The notes under the pieces are model-generated. The model was not told the DNA's origin. It saw nothing but the letters and a program-made list of their open reading frames with translations, and did not search any database. The translations under genes and the position numbers were made by a program. Of a stretch of 64,000 nt of DNA, positions 1 through 11,542 are shown piece after piece. Position 1 is the stretch's first letter, and the number at the start of each line of letters is the position of its first letter. Location of the stretch: assembly GCA_008692225.1 (NCBI GenBank), contig VICG01000013.1, forward strand, positions 1,116,001 to 1,180,000, given 5' to 3'. This stretch comes from Monilinia fructicola (lineage: Eukaryota > Ascomycota > Leotiomycetes > Helotiales > Sclerotiniaceae).

Positions 1-1194
1 GAGTTGAGAATCTGTGAATGCCGTATACTTCTTGTCCCAGAGCCGTTTTGGATATTCATATTTAATATGGCTTAACAAAAGCGTGTCGGTACTGGAAGAT
101 CTCACAATCAAGGGAGAAGTGTTGAACTTGGTAATATTTGATACCGAAACAGAAGGCAAACAAAAGGCAGATACTGGCCAACCCGTTTACCTTGAAGCTC
201 TTACACAATAAAAACAAATGCAACAAACATACAGAATGAAAAAATTTACCTGAATATCTAGATGGGTTGTAAACAGTTTATTCCTTTGAAGGAGTATGCC
301 AAACGACGACAGACCTTGGGAATGGGCTAAAAGCTAACTCCAAAGCTCGGGATATAAATTTGCGAATACAAACCCTCCATCACTCACCTCTTACATTAAT
401 ACAGTAGATACGTGAGACTTAAGTCACACCGCTAATTACAGGCTTCTTAAATGGGTTGTAGGTCAGTCTCTAAGATCGGGGGCCAATGAATTGGTTGACT
501 CCAATGCTCGTGCAACCCAAGGTTAGGGTTTCTTGTGACATGCACCGCTTGAAAGGTACAACTGTATAGAAGAAATGAGAATAAAACTTGTTATCAAATC
601 AGAGAGAAATAATTCATTCTTGATCATTCAGAAGTTCAATTAGACACTCAACCTCTGCAATATCAGAAGAGGAGGTGGAGATTCCGATTGCTATCTTATG
701 AAATAAAGCAATGAATGTCATTATTCTTGTTTCAAGAAATGTTCCAGAAGCATTGATAGAAGAAGAGGGGCTCTTTCTGGCATATCTTGTGGTACCAAAA
801 CGTTGGGAGATTTAATGCGGTAGAAGAAGAGAGGCTTTTTCTGGCATTTCTTGTGAAATCAGTCAGTTGGAAGATCTGACTCCAGGGAAATACTTAGCTT
901 AAATACCGGTAGTTTTGGTAAGATACACAAGATGTATGGAGATTACAGAACCACAGTCGAGGTATACAAGGCCAGCCGGTATCTAAATAATCCTCCACAG
1001 TCATATCGTTCATACATTCGCTTACCTAGGTATATATTTTATTCATCTTCCATCAGAGAAATATTCAACAACACAAGCACTCCTCATCGACATTGGAATC
1101 GCACCTCAACAAAATACACTTGTTCAGTCTTTGGCTTTCCAATATCATCTATCAGTTTATCGTAGATAATCACCACCGCAACGTTTCACAATAA
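1..1194. other. Non-coding stretch, no gene seen
   Basis: AT-leaning sequence with only short unrelated open frames. I see no splice-consistent coding pattern, no RNA gene and no terminal repeats of a transposon. Confidence 0.5.
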
Positions 1195-2352
1195 TGCTGC
1201 TCGAGAAATTGATTGACATAGTCGTCACCATGATATCAGAGACTGAAACTCTACTGCCATCACCGTTAACATGGCAAGACATGAAGAACCTTACGAGATC
1301 TAAATACGTCAATGTTGAAGATGGGGAACTGGAACAGTATAAACCTTAAATACTGAACAGTTTCGCAGAACTCAGGGAAAGGCAGACGAACCGAAAGCGA
1401 TCCAGAGAACAAAGAGAACTGGAAGAAGACTCCTTCGAATTGCCACTCAACTTAGATCAAACCCATTTGCATTCTGCGACGTCCTACAACCGCGACCGGA
1501 CACCCCCAGAAAGTCCAGATGCACAAGAAACATTTGTGTCTGAGTCACGACCGGAAGTTGATGATACTCTTGCTGTAAGCCAACATCTGTTTGAAACCTC
1601 AAGCTTGGATTTTGATACCTGGTATAGTCTGAAGTTAAATTCATATGGGTGCTCGACCGCCTGAGTAACCAGTACGAGGGGGCAATTTATAGATATGGCC
1701 GTTGCTCAAAAAGCTATGTGAGCTCTGACTGGCTAAATTCAAACGGAATCGAGTCCGCAGACAAACAAATCCGACTGCAATGGCATTTGCATGTTGATGG
1801 TAAACAGCCCGACAAACACTTCCATACGAACTTCATCATTATGAGTAAGGAGATGCTCGAACGTGACATAATTCTAGGTAGCAAATGCAGAGATACGCAT
1901 TAAAACAAGTAAATTGACCACAACAAGCAAGCTACCAATACTAGATTTGATCAAGGTACATGCCAGCAGAGTCTCATTCAACCCCCCTATTGTTCGTCTC
2001 GGGGACAATAATCACATGTTATCCACTCTTGAATAGAGATCAGATACCACACCTGACTCAAAAATTGAATCATCCGAACTGAGTTGGTAAATAAGTTATC
2101 GCTGTTGAAGAACTAACAAACATTCCGCGGAGCTCATAGAACACTTCGGCGCTTTTTCGCAAACCAAAATACCATCTTCACCGTTCGTTCCATCCTCGGA
2201 TATTGATAGAGACCTGGTTTCGGAAATCGTCTTGAAGATAGCAAAAATGATACAGGAAGACCAAGAATACCTAAAATACTGTCGAAAACATCAGATTCCA
2301 TATTCATCGAGAGAACAAGAGGGAAGAGCCTCGAAATGGCGCCGGATGGATT
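1195..2352 (+). pseudogene. Eroded retropepsin-like gene relic, copy A
   Basis: Several coding-like pieces follow one another on the plus strand but in changing frames. A 51-residue piece starts at 1195. A charged helix with LRERQ followed by a Pro/Ser-rich stretch lies at about 1365-1664. A block at 1649-1903 contains SKSYVSSDWL, then a tryptophan, then HFHTNF and ERDIILG. A Glu/Lys-rich piece ends at a stop at 2352. The order 'KSYV ... W ... H-T-F ... D-x-(I/L)-L-G' resembles the retropepsin-like domain seen in many fungal hypothetical proteins, but the catalytic D-T-G is not present where expected (the residues there read GRC). No intron set joins the pieces convincingly, so I treat it as decayed. 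A real multi-intron gene cannot be excluded. Related pieces occur in copies B and C. Confidence 0.4.
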
Positions 2353-4039
2353 AGTTCAATACTTTCTACGCGACTAGAGGCTGGGGGCTTGGGAAGGCCT
2401 TGTCGATCAAAAGTGGAGAGTTTTATACAGAAGTTCCTTCCATATCCTCTCATACGTCATCTGAGAATTGACTGACTGTTATGTTATTGGGATACATAAC
2501 TTGATTTGGTTTGCCATTAGGCGTTTAGTATTTGGTGCTTCATATCTGGTTATGGCGCTGAGATAAAACATCCCATCCCATCATAGTTCCTAATATAGCA
2601 GATCTATTCTTGAAAATTCTTGAGTTCCCATAAATTTATTGTTTCAGGCAAACATAATACTCTACGCCGTTTTGATATTCCAAGCGGATTCGAACCTTCA
2701 AGTGAAAAGAACATATAAGAAAGCCTGTCTATATACCCCGCTTAAGGAGCTAATAATCATAGTGGGTGTGTTCCATTGACGTGGAATGGGATAAAAAAGA
2801 GCTGGCTTTTGTCACTTTCTGTCAAGGACTTTTGAGAGTGGTAGGATCTGCGGATGGACCTTGGGATTGTGTTTCCGTTGTGACATTATATAGGTTTTCT
2901 GGTCTTTCTGGCTTTTGGGACTCTCGTAACTAGCCTATAATATTGAATCTTCACATACTGGGCTTGAGGGCACGATCCGGGCTTGATATACGGCTTCTTG
3001 CATACTGCTTCTTGACATTACTTGAGCTCCTAAGTCGGCACATAGTATAGACATCGAGAGTCAATACCAGGGGTGCGGGATTTCTACCACTCTGAACCTC
3101 GGTCCAACCTTAAAGGGCCCGATCAATATTCGGGAAGCCATCGGTCGGCAAAGTTCTGTCGGCTCCAAAATCCCCTTCCTCATACGATGATGCCTCCTTT
3201 GCGTTCATGATCAGCAGGGGAAATCCTTGGAAAAGCTTGCCCGGCTTGTATCGTAGTTTTTCTTCACGCTTGTCTCTGATGGTGATTGCGGCGCGATATA
3301 GTAACACAAGTCGTGCATTATCTAGCATGGGAGAGATCCTAGGGGCCGAAGTTTGTGCTGCTTATCTTTCATTGCCTGGCTGTCCACATATTTTTGTCGA
3401 ATAGATCAGTCCACACAATGTATTTAATACTTGCCGGAGCTTATGGATCCCAAGTAGAAGTTAATGTCAGGAGTCATAGAAGCAAGCGGATCCAGTAAGA
3501 AATTCCAGGTACTTGTAGATGTGTAGCCTTATCGCTTAGAGCCACAGTGTGACAGTCGGGCGCGGGTGTACTGGAAGCTTCTTAGTGTCTGGTAGAATCC
3601 TTCACCCAATACGTCACGATGTATGGTAAAGTTTTCCCTGAGCTCTTACTACAGTCCGTATCTAGAGCTAACATTTAATTTAACTCCTTGTATGATTCTC
3701 TAGCTGTAAATCTTAGACTTTTGGAGAGAGAAATATTATAGACTAAATGACCATATTTTTGTGCCAATCGGTGGATGGCTGATATTACGCGTGCGGTGGT
3801 GAGGTGTGAAATCCGAGAAAACATGACAGGCATACAAGCAGGCACTTTCGTGAGATGGGTCTTATGTTTGGCGTTGACTGACAACTAATACTCATCTTTC
3901 TGGAGGCTATGAAGCTACCTGGGTAGTGCAAGTAGCTAAGAGCGGTCCGTGGAATTGATTTCTGTGATTCAAACATATTCTAATCGTTTTTGAAATCATT
4001 GAATGAACGCTTTGGCCAAAACATCTTCATCTAATCACC
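2353..4039. other. Non-coding stretch, no gene seen
   Basis: Only short, overlapping open frames on both strands (for example around 3110-3400 and 3675-3976). None shows a recognisable domain or a sensible intron structure. No repeats of note. Confidence 0.45.
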
Positions 4040-4790
4040 AATGAGGAAGTCGAAGATTCTATGCACAAAGGAGGAGTATGCGAGATTCAAGAAGATGGAC
4101 TTTGTGAATAGTAATGCAAAAGAACTCAATTTTCTCAGGTTCAGTTTTCCTATGAGTCTGACGCATGAAAAGTATCTGAAGGCTCGAGCCCGCGAGTAGT
4201 CAGCTAGAATTAGCTATTCGGAAAGCAGTTTATCTGAATCTTCAGCCAAAAGCTCGAGAAGCTCAGGTTCGGACGAAAGTATATCTTCCCGAGGAGATGA
4301 CAGTCAAATTAATGAGCCTAAAAGCGTATATATAAGCAATACTTCAGCTCCAAGATGTGTAGGTGGTTTCTATCAAGCTAGTCATAGTAAGCATCTTGCC
4401 GATAGGATTTTTCTAATTTCATGTGCTAGCCACCGAAGAAATTCCTCCTTATCAAGATGTATTCATCGGAAAGTAACGAATTTGAGCCACTGATCGCTGT
4501 ATTGGATGCAAACTATGACAAAAGCCACATCAGACAGGAAGTCGTCCATCGTTTGAAGATCCAGGTAAACCAAGCGAATACGTCTAGTCAGTCAACTAGG
4601 AACGGAGAGAGGAATCCATCCATTGGCACTGTGATGCACGAATAAGAGAATTAAGTTTTATTCTGAGACAGGTCCCAATCCTGTGTTTGTGTTAACAGAA
4701 GACGAACTAAATGTGAGTTCTTTGTACCTTTGGAGGACATCAGATATCAGAAAGCTTTTGACAATGGTATCCAACAAAAGCTAGACCCAC
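4040..4790 (+). pseudogene. Eroded retropepsin-like gene relic, copy B
   Basis: An open piece starts with an ATG at 4040 and reaches a stop near 4200. It is followed in the same frame by a Ser-rich stretch (SESSLSESS, SSRSSGSDES). A 62-residue frame at 4457-4645 contains LIAVLDANYDKSHIRQEVV, which matches the retropepsin active-site pattern 'A-x-x-D-T-G-x-x-x-(S/N)-x-I' except that D-T-G reads D-A-N. A further coding-like piece (about 4715-4795) continues in another frame. Internal stops and the altered active site suggest a relic. The part played by the intact family is unknown to me. Confidence 0.4.
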
Positions 4791-5129
4791 CTATACCACA
4801 GAACTGAAGGCTAAAGAGGAAAATATGGTTATGCGAAAAATGAGAAACTGTAGGAATAATGGAAAGGTTTTGTTTTGGCATTGCATTCTAGCGGTTGGAC
4901 ACATATAAATGTTCGTTACAGCATGGGCATTGCTTATCAGGAGATTCTGGTGAAATAATGGAAGGGGGAACTTGTTGAAGGGGGAAAGGTTAACAACCTC
5001 GTAATAGAGCAACTTCAGATGGAATATAAAATTCTGATGGTAAGGATAGTACAAGGACACAAGATCTCCAGAGCTAACAGTTGCCGATTACCAAAACAGA
5101 TCGGTGGTCTTTGTTCACACTTTGGTACA

Positions 5130-6465
5130 GTAAGATTAGTTTACATAAAGGAAGAAAATGGACATCAATCGCCAAACTCTCCACACTACCCTGCCCCTCC
5201 GCGCCTCATGCACCAGTGAGCCTGAGCCTGGTAATGCAACTACAGAATTGTTAATTCTGCATATCCAGAAAATTGTCAGAAATAAAGACTTGGAGCCTGG
5301 GACTTCCTGGGATGAGAAGAAAAAGCTTTTGCACGAAGAGAACAAAATGCTTACCTCAAACCTGTGAGATAGATACCGAATCGACATAGAAAAGGGTTTT
5401 GAATATTTCATAATAGAGGAACTTCGGCAAAACAGACAGGAATTGCAAAGCCAGCGCATGTTTCAAGAACAGGGGAAATCGTGACCCATCTCCCCACCGC
5501 GAAGTCGTTCTTCATCTGTAGCGGTTATCGTGAGCCACTCCAAGATGCCAATAATGATTCAGTGTACCTGCCAGGATTGGACGACCCTCGGCGCGTGAGT
5601 CTTCCCAGCCTTTTTGTGATAACATGCCAGTCCACTAATTGCTTTCTCGCTTTGACGGTCCTGGCGTTTTCTCCGTTTACATTGAAGCTGCAAATATGTG
5701 AAAGGGGGCAGGGTTTAAATAATGCGAACAAGACGAAAGCTTCGTTGGCCTGGAATGGCTAGACGAGCAGATCAGATTTCAAAGATCGAGCGGGATGAGA
5801 TCTTTCTATAATGGATTCCTAATGGTACCGATATTGACACGCGCCGGACATTTGAAACCCGTTTCATAGTCCTTGAAAACCTTAATTGTGACTTTTTAAT
5901 GGGGCAAAAGCACCAAGATCAAAATTTCAACAGAAAGCCTTCTCTCTTTGATCCTCCCCATCCTCCAACACTTAATGACTATCATCCTCACTCAGACTCA
6001 CAGCCAAGCCGATACCAAGAACAGTCATATCCACGACCTAGATCTCAGCTTGGAAGTACATGCTCTTAAATCACAATTTCAGCGTTTCAATATATTAACA
6101 TTATAAGAAACAGGGCCAAGCGTACCGCTGCCAGATAAACCCCAACCGCCTAGAAGAACCTCTCAGTCTGAAAGCAGTTCATCTCAAAGAAGCTGCGGCC
6201 ACAACATTAAGAGGATTACTAAGATGATTGTTGAGGCCGATCGACAAATGTCAAGTGAAAGTCCAGACTTATCATCTGATGAAGCCCCGAACGGCTTTTG
6301 AGTGGGTTAAAGATGAATCGATGATAAAATCTCTTCACCTCTACCTATCACAAGCACCCATGAATCGAACACCAACATTCTTGTCTATCCAGACTTTAAC
6401 TGTATGTGTGGAGTCAAGCAAACCACCGTTCTACGAACCTAGCATATCATGAAGACTTGACCCAG
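5130..6465 (+). pseudogene. Eroded retropepsin-like gene relic, copy C
   Basis: Pieces in the same order as copy A. A frame from 5158 ends at 5367. A helix containing LRQNRQELQSQR (about 5420-5460) is comparable to the LRERQ helix of copy A. A piece near 5845-5925 contains FETRFIVLENLNCDFLMG, comparable to HFHTNFIIMSKEMLERDIILG in copy A. A Ser/Pro-rich piece with PLPDKPQPPRRTSQSESS follows near 6125-6290. Frames change and stops interrupt them, so the locus looks degenerate. The shared order of helix, proline-rich part and '(T/x)-x-F-I-(V/I) ... D-x-L-x-G' supports common descent with copy A by eye only; I could not align them. Confidence 0.38.
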
Positions 6466-9400
6466 TTGGTGATTCGATACACAATTCAGAAGGGGTGAAT
6501 GTAGTCCGGCTACATAACACAAAATACTCTACGCACAACAGATCTGAACAATGAGAAGTGGATAACTACAATGAGATACCGCACTCAACAATTTAACAAC
6601 GCGAAAAAGAGGAGGGTAGGTTAGGTTATCGAACCATGTAGGTTGAGTTCTCCTCTGTCTCTTGTCATTGGATAAAAATTAACCATTTTGACATGCTTTG
6701 GAGAGATTCAAGGACGATTCATAGTTTGTGACATTGAATGCGGTCTGAAAACTTTGCAATGTCGCTCCTATGAGGTATTCTCGAGGCAAAGAGGTCAAAC
6801 GAAACCGCGGGGAGGAATAACCAAATGGCAATGCCATTAGGAATAAAGAAATTGAGCCCCTTGGTATGGCGGTCCTACCAATTCTGAGCTCCTCTTGATA
6901 CAGTTCTATGTAATTCATAGCTAGTAACCCACACGGAACATATTTCCTATCAGATATATAGAACCCATACGGTGATTGCCACAGAGTTTCGTGCAAGAAA
7001 ATCATAAAGCTCGAAACCTCGAAAGCATATAGTTGATATTGACTGAAAGGAAGAAAGTGCAACATTTATGATTTCCTCCCATTTCCCAATTCAGTCGGTT
7101 GCATATCGTGTGACCTAATATGGCTCACTACACTTCGCAGACGAGTTCAAGCAGGTCCAAAACATAACGATAAGAGCGCAAAACTTGGACCGCGAGACTT
7201 GGAGAGAGATTGATGGGTAACAACTGATTCAGTCATGCCCATTTAGTAGGCATATAATTCCAGCCACCATGAAGGTTCAGTAACGCACCCAAAGAATCTC
7301 AAAGCAGCGTACAATTTAGGTATCCAATTTACTACACATGCGATAGACACCTTGGATACTTATCCCGAAGCACGAGCCTTAGCTTTAAGCTGTGCTTACA
7401 ATTCCAGAATCAGTGGCATAACATTTAACAAGCTCTCGAAAAGCCGAAGATGCAAATTAAACTTCAGTGTACATTCACCCTTCTCATTTTCGACTGCGGG
7501 GTATCGATAGTTTGACCTCAACAGTTGGGACACAACAAGTCAGGTCCAGAACAACGACTGCAAGCCGCGAACGAGAAACAAGCTAAGTAATGCTTCAGAT
7601 AGTAAGTTAGCAGGTTCGTAAGACTTTAGGCCAGTTCGTCCTAGCTAAAGGCGATACATAGAAAAAAGATAGCCCGCACCTGGTTACTTTTACGAGCTGA
7701 TGACTCGTGTATATATGAATGACGAGCATAACGATCATCGAGGTGAAAAAGTGACAGAAGATACCGGCTAGATGATTGAATGATCAAGCGGCAATGAAAT
7801 TGACATTCCGCGCTAGAAATCCCGAGCACCGAGGATTAGATTTGTTTACCAATATATCCATGAAGTCACGACACGTCTTGAACACACCAGAAGAATATCT
7901 GTGGCGTTTTATATGCCCCAAAGAGTGAAGGCTGAGCTTTTCATCTGCTAGAAACACAGAATGGTTCTTCATATCTCTGCGAAAATGGGCGTGACGGAAC
8001 AAAGAGACCGTGACACACATTCGCTTCATATTAGCTTTTTCGAGAGCTTGCAGAGTAGGAACTTGCGAATTATAGAGCCAGCAATAAAACGTATCAAACA
8101 AACTGAATACTCGCCGTCGCTTTCGAAGATCCGCAGTACTGATCCTGAGGACGAGGTCAAAGACTGGGCTTGTCGGGCCGCTGTGTCCAGACGCGTCCGC
8201 GCTTCGCACAAAGAGCCGTCGTTTTCGAAGCAACAACCATCCACATCAACCGAACGAAATAATATGCGTTGAAAGGCGATCTGTTACTTGGGGGAGATGA
8301 ATGTATAGTCGATCGCAGATTCTCTCCGCAAAACCCGACTGTCCGAGCTCTGGAATGCGTTGGTTCTAGCTTTTAACATCGTGGAACCCGCGTGTGGGGA
8401 TATCTCCGGGCACGCCTATTTCAACGTTTGATGGCGCGTGTGGTTTTACCTTTCTGGTCAACTTCCACCTGTAGGTCTGAAAGAGGAATATGATATGCTG
8501 TACTTTGAATCATAGGCGACGCAGTCCCGATCTTTCACTCCGTTCCATCTCTAGATGGAGAAGAAAAACTTTTTGGGGAATTTATTTGGAGCTACAAATT
8601 TCTTTTCCTCCCGTTTTGATCGCTTCGGAAGAAACCAATCGGGTGTGTGTGCAAGGAGGTCTAATCAGCAAAGTTGCTGGCTCCAACAGTTTCAAGGCCG
8701 CTATCAATCTTTTATTTATTAAGAGTACGTGTTGTGGAGTCACGACAGGTACTGTGTTCACGTCTAACGGCTGCATGCATGATGCTCCATGCAAGAGTGT
8801 GGATAAACTATATGTGGCTCTTTTGATTTGCCTGGTTCTACGAATCCCCAGTATCTACGTATGTACTTGATACACTGCACCACTCAAGATAGAGATCTTC
8901 TAATCTCCTGCAGATTCACCAGCACACATACTGTACAAACCACATGGACACTTCCGTAACCAATCCGTAGCAAAAAGCAATAGTCTAGAAGCCGTGAAAT
9001 CTCGCTTCAAATAATGTTGTTGCATGTCTGAAAAAATGTGTCATATACCTCAGTTGGAACAAATTTGTGAAGGGTATATCGATGACATACAAGTACACTA
9101 CGCAGCGTGGAAGCTCCTTGGTTGATTTGCCGAGATGATTGATATTGAATTTGAGCATTGTGTGTACGTAACATCGAGATCCAAAGCCGTAAATGACGGA
9201 ACATCATGGCCCTACGTTTTTAATATGTATTGATTCCTAGGAAGATGATAACAACTGATCGAAATTTTCAGCTTCAATCCAACACGAATGATCGTACCGT
9301 GGAGATGATATTACCAGAAGAGGATCTCGACCCGCTTCATCTGATGTACTTAAAGATTTGTTAATTAAGGGTTTTGATTCTCTTCAGCCGTCATTGTGTA

Positions 9401-9942
9401 CCAATATAGGTAGGTAAAGGGGTAAAAGAACCGAGTTCCCAATTAAGACCAAATCCCAATTTTTAAAATATGACCTACCCATGGACATACGAATAACAGA
9501 CTGTCAAGGTTGGCCTCGGAAAACCCATCTCCCTACACGTGATCATCGGCAAACCTTCCCCAACCCTCAACTCCCACACTTTTCCTCCTGCACCCCACCA
9601 CGCCCTGAATCCCCACCACGTCATTGGTTTCATGTTCAGCAAAATTTCACGAGGAAAACCAGGTGCGTGTAAGAGTCATACTTGATCACCCGGATATCAT
9701 AACGTTCCTTCGATCTCCATCTCGTCGATACAGATTGCTCATTGAGGCTTTCAGTTTGCAGTTGGATAGAACTACTAAAAGAGAGACGATTGGAAATCAA
9801 CGAGAAATCCGAGCTTGACGTGCACATTTCTCGTTCGGAGTTGATACGTACCCAGGTATATACACATATATATATATCCACAATTTGCTCCCTCTCATAC
9901 ATACATAGTTCACCCACCCTCCCCCCCCCAACCCCACCAAAA
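6466..9942. other. Gene-poor stretch with unassigned ORFs
   Basis: The longest frames are 128 codons at 6679-7065 (minus), 150 at 7784-8236 (minus) and 126 at 8490-8870 (plus). None has a motif I recognise, and overlapping frames on the other strand are comparably open in places, so none is called as a gene. The last few hundred bases (about 9840-9942) form an AT- then C-rich leader before the phosphatase ATG at 9943. Confidence 0.4.
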
Positions 9943-11056
9943 ATGACCATCACCATCCACTTCGTCCGCCACGCCCAAGGCTTCCACAACCTCAGCGCAG
10001 CAAACCACGCCCTGCCCGACCCCCTCCTCACCGACACCGGCCGCGCCCCAATGCGAGGCCCTCTCGCGCACCTTCCCCCACCCCTCGCGCATCACGCACA
10101 TCGTGGCGTCCCCCCTCCGCCGCACCCTCTACACGGCCCTCTACTCCTTCCCGTCCTTCGCCTCCTCCCGCGGCGCGAAAATCCTCGCGCTCCCCGAACT
10201 CCAGGAGACGTCCCCCCTGCCCTGCGACACGGGCTCCGCGCCCGCCGCCCTCGCCGCCGAGTTCGCCGCCACCGTCGATCTGCGCTTGGTGCGCGACGGC
10301 TGGAACACCAAGGCCGGCAGATGGGAGTCCACGGCGCCGGCGATCGAGGCGCGCGCCCCGGGACGCGCGGCTGTGGCTGAGGGAGCTGGGTGCGCGCGCC
10401 GAGAAGGAGGAGGAGGGGTGCGCCGAGGATGTCCATATCGTGGTTGTATCGCATGGCAATTTTCTGCATTACATTACGGATGATGTGAGTAATTTTTTTT
10501 TTGCCGCTTTTTCTCCTCTTCTCATCTCAGAGACGTTCGCAGGTCCCATGAGATGGATGGGATAGCACAAATGACCCCCCCGCCTGCTAACGCTCCTCCT
10601 AACTAGTGGGAAGACTCGTCGCGATTCGTGGGGACCGGCTGGTCCAACACCGAGTATCGCTCGTACCACTTCTCGACGCCGGGGTCGCGCGATCCCGACG
10701 CGGCGCTGACGGAGACGCAGGAGAGTCGGCGGCGGCGCAAGGGCGTCGAGCGCGCGCTGACGGCCGACGAGCAGAGGACTTTGAAGTTGGTGGCTGAGGA
10801 TGGGTGGCAGAGGGATGGGTTTCAGCGGAAGGTGGGGAGGGGGCGGGGCGCGAAGTCGAGGTTGTTGCGTAGTTGGTTGGTTGGTTGGGGATGGCGGTGG
10901 GGGCACTGGGATATGGGGGGAGGGGGTTGTTGGTTAGATTTAGATTTAGATTTAGATTTGGATTTGGATTTGGATTTGGATTTGGATTTGGATTTGGATT
11001 TGGATTTGGATTTGGATTTGGGGAAGGTTACAGTTACAATTACAGTCAAGAGGTAG
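9943..11056 (+). CDS. Histidine phosphatase (phosphoglycerate-mutase-like), two frame breaks
   Basis: A branch-2 type histidine phosphatase of the fungal PMU1/YOR283W-like group, which hydrolyses small phosphomonoesters or nucleotides; the substrate is unknown. The start ATG at 9943 gives VRHAQGFHNL, the RHG motif with the phospho-accepting His. PLRRTLYTAL is the conserved arginine region, and VVVSHGNFLHYITDD holds the second catalytic His. An intron at 10485-10606 (GTGAGT...CTAACTAG, with GCTAAC branch point) joins DD to WEDSSRF. GTGWSNTEYRSY is typical of the family. The frame is broken twice, each time by one extra C in a run of four (10046-10049 and 10356-10359); discounting one C in each restores the expected motifs. 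The C-terminus is uncertain: the frame runs into a Leu-Asp hexanucleotide array before the stop at 11056, so the real end may be near 10850. The gene is about 70% GC (42 of 60 bases at 10261-10320), far above its surroundings. Confidence 0.75.
10485..10606 (+). other. Intron of the histidine phosphatase gene
   Basis: GTGAGT donor, GCTAAC branch-like site at 10587, AACTAG acceptor. Splicing joins the codons for ...YITDD directly to WEDSSRFVG, keeping frame. Confidence 0.75.
10935..11020. repeat. Hexanucleotide array (GATTTG/GATTTA)n
   Basis: About 14 copies of a 6-bp unit, GATTTA first and then GATTTG. In the phosphatase frame it would encode alternating Leu-Asp, which is not expected in this family, so the real coding sequence may end before it. 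Confidence 0.9.
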
Positions 11057-11330
11057 ATACGGAGCAAAAGCGGGTAGATACACTCGCTCATAGATGGATA
11101 GATATAGATAGACTCACATGCAAGAGGTAGAGCCCTCCACACCATCGACGGCAACAATGCGACACTCAGGAGAAAGCACCTCATGAGCACAAAAAGATTT
11201 TTACATATTCAAACTCGTTCGTCGTCGCTTGCTGCGGCAACTTACAATCCTTGCCACCGGTCTGGGCTCTTCGGGATAAAAATGTGCCGTCGTCGGGAAG
11301 ATGTGCGGTTCTCAATACGCTTCCCGTGCA

Positions 11331-11380
11331 ACGAAACGAAACGAGACGAAAGGGAACGGAACGGAACGGAACGGAACGAG
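11331..11380. repeat. Pentanucleotide array (AACGG/AACGA)n
   Basis: Degenerate AACGA units passing into about five AACGG units, in the intergenic space between two convergent genes. Confidence 0.8.
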
Positions 11381-11491
11381 ATGAAATATCCCTTTGCAAA
11401 ATCTTGCTCCTTCTTTCACCCCACCCCGCCCCCACCGCATCTCCATCTTTCGCCTGATCTCATCACAAACCCCCCTCCTCAATCCAGCCCT

Positions 11492-11503
11492 TCACCTCAC
11501 TCT

Positions 11504-11542
<39 letters not shown>

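Noticed and set aside
6679..7065. 128-codon minus-strand ORF as a gene
   Set aside because: No recognisable domain and no conserved context; left as an unassigned frame.
1..9900. Intact transposon in the left gene-poor region
   Set aside because: No terminal repeats, integrase, reverse transcriptase or transposase motif was visible; only the retropepsin-like relics.
10935..11056. Leu-Asp repeat as a true C-terminal domain of the phosphatase
   Set aside because: The family has no such tail; the repeat is better seen as non-coding DNA read through after an uncertain 3' end.
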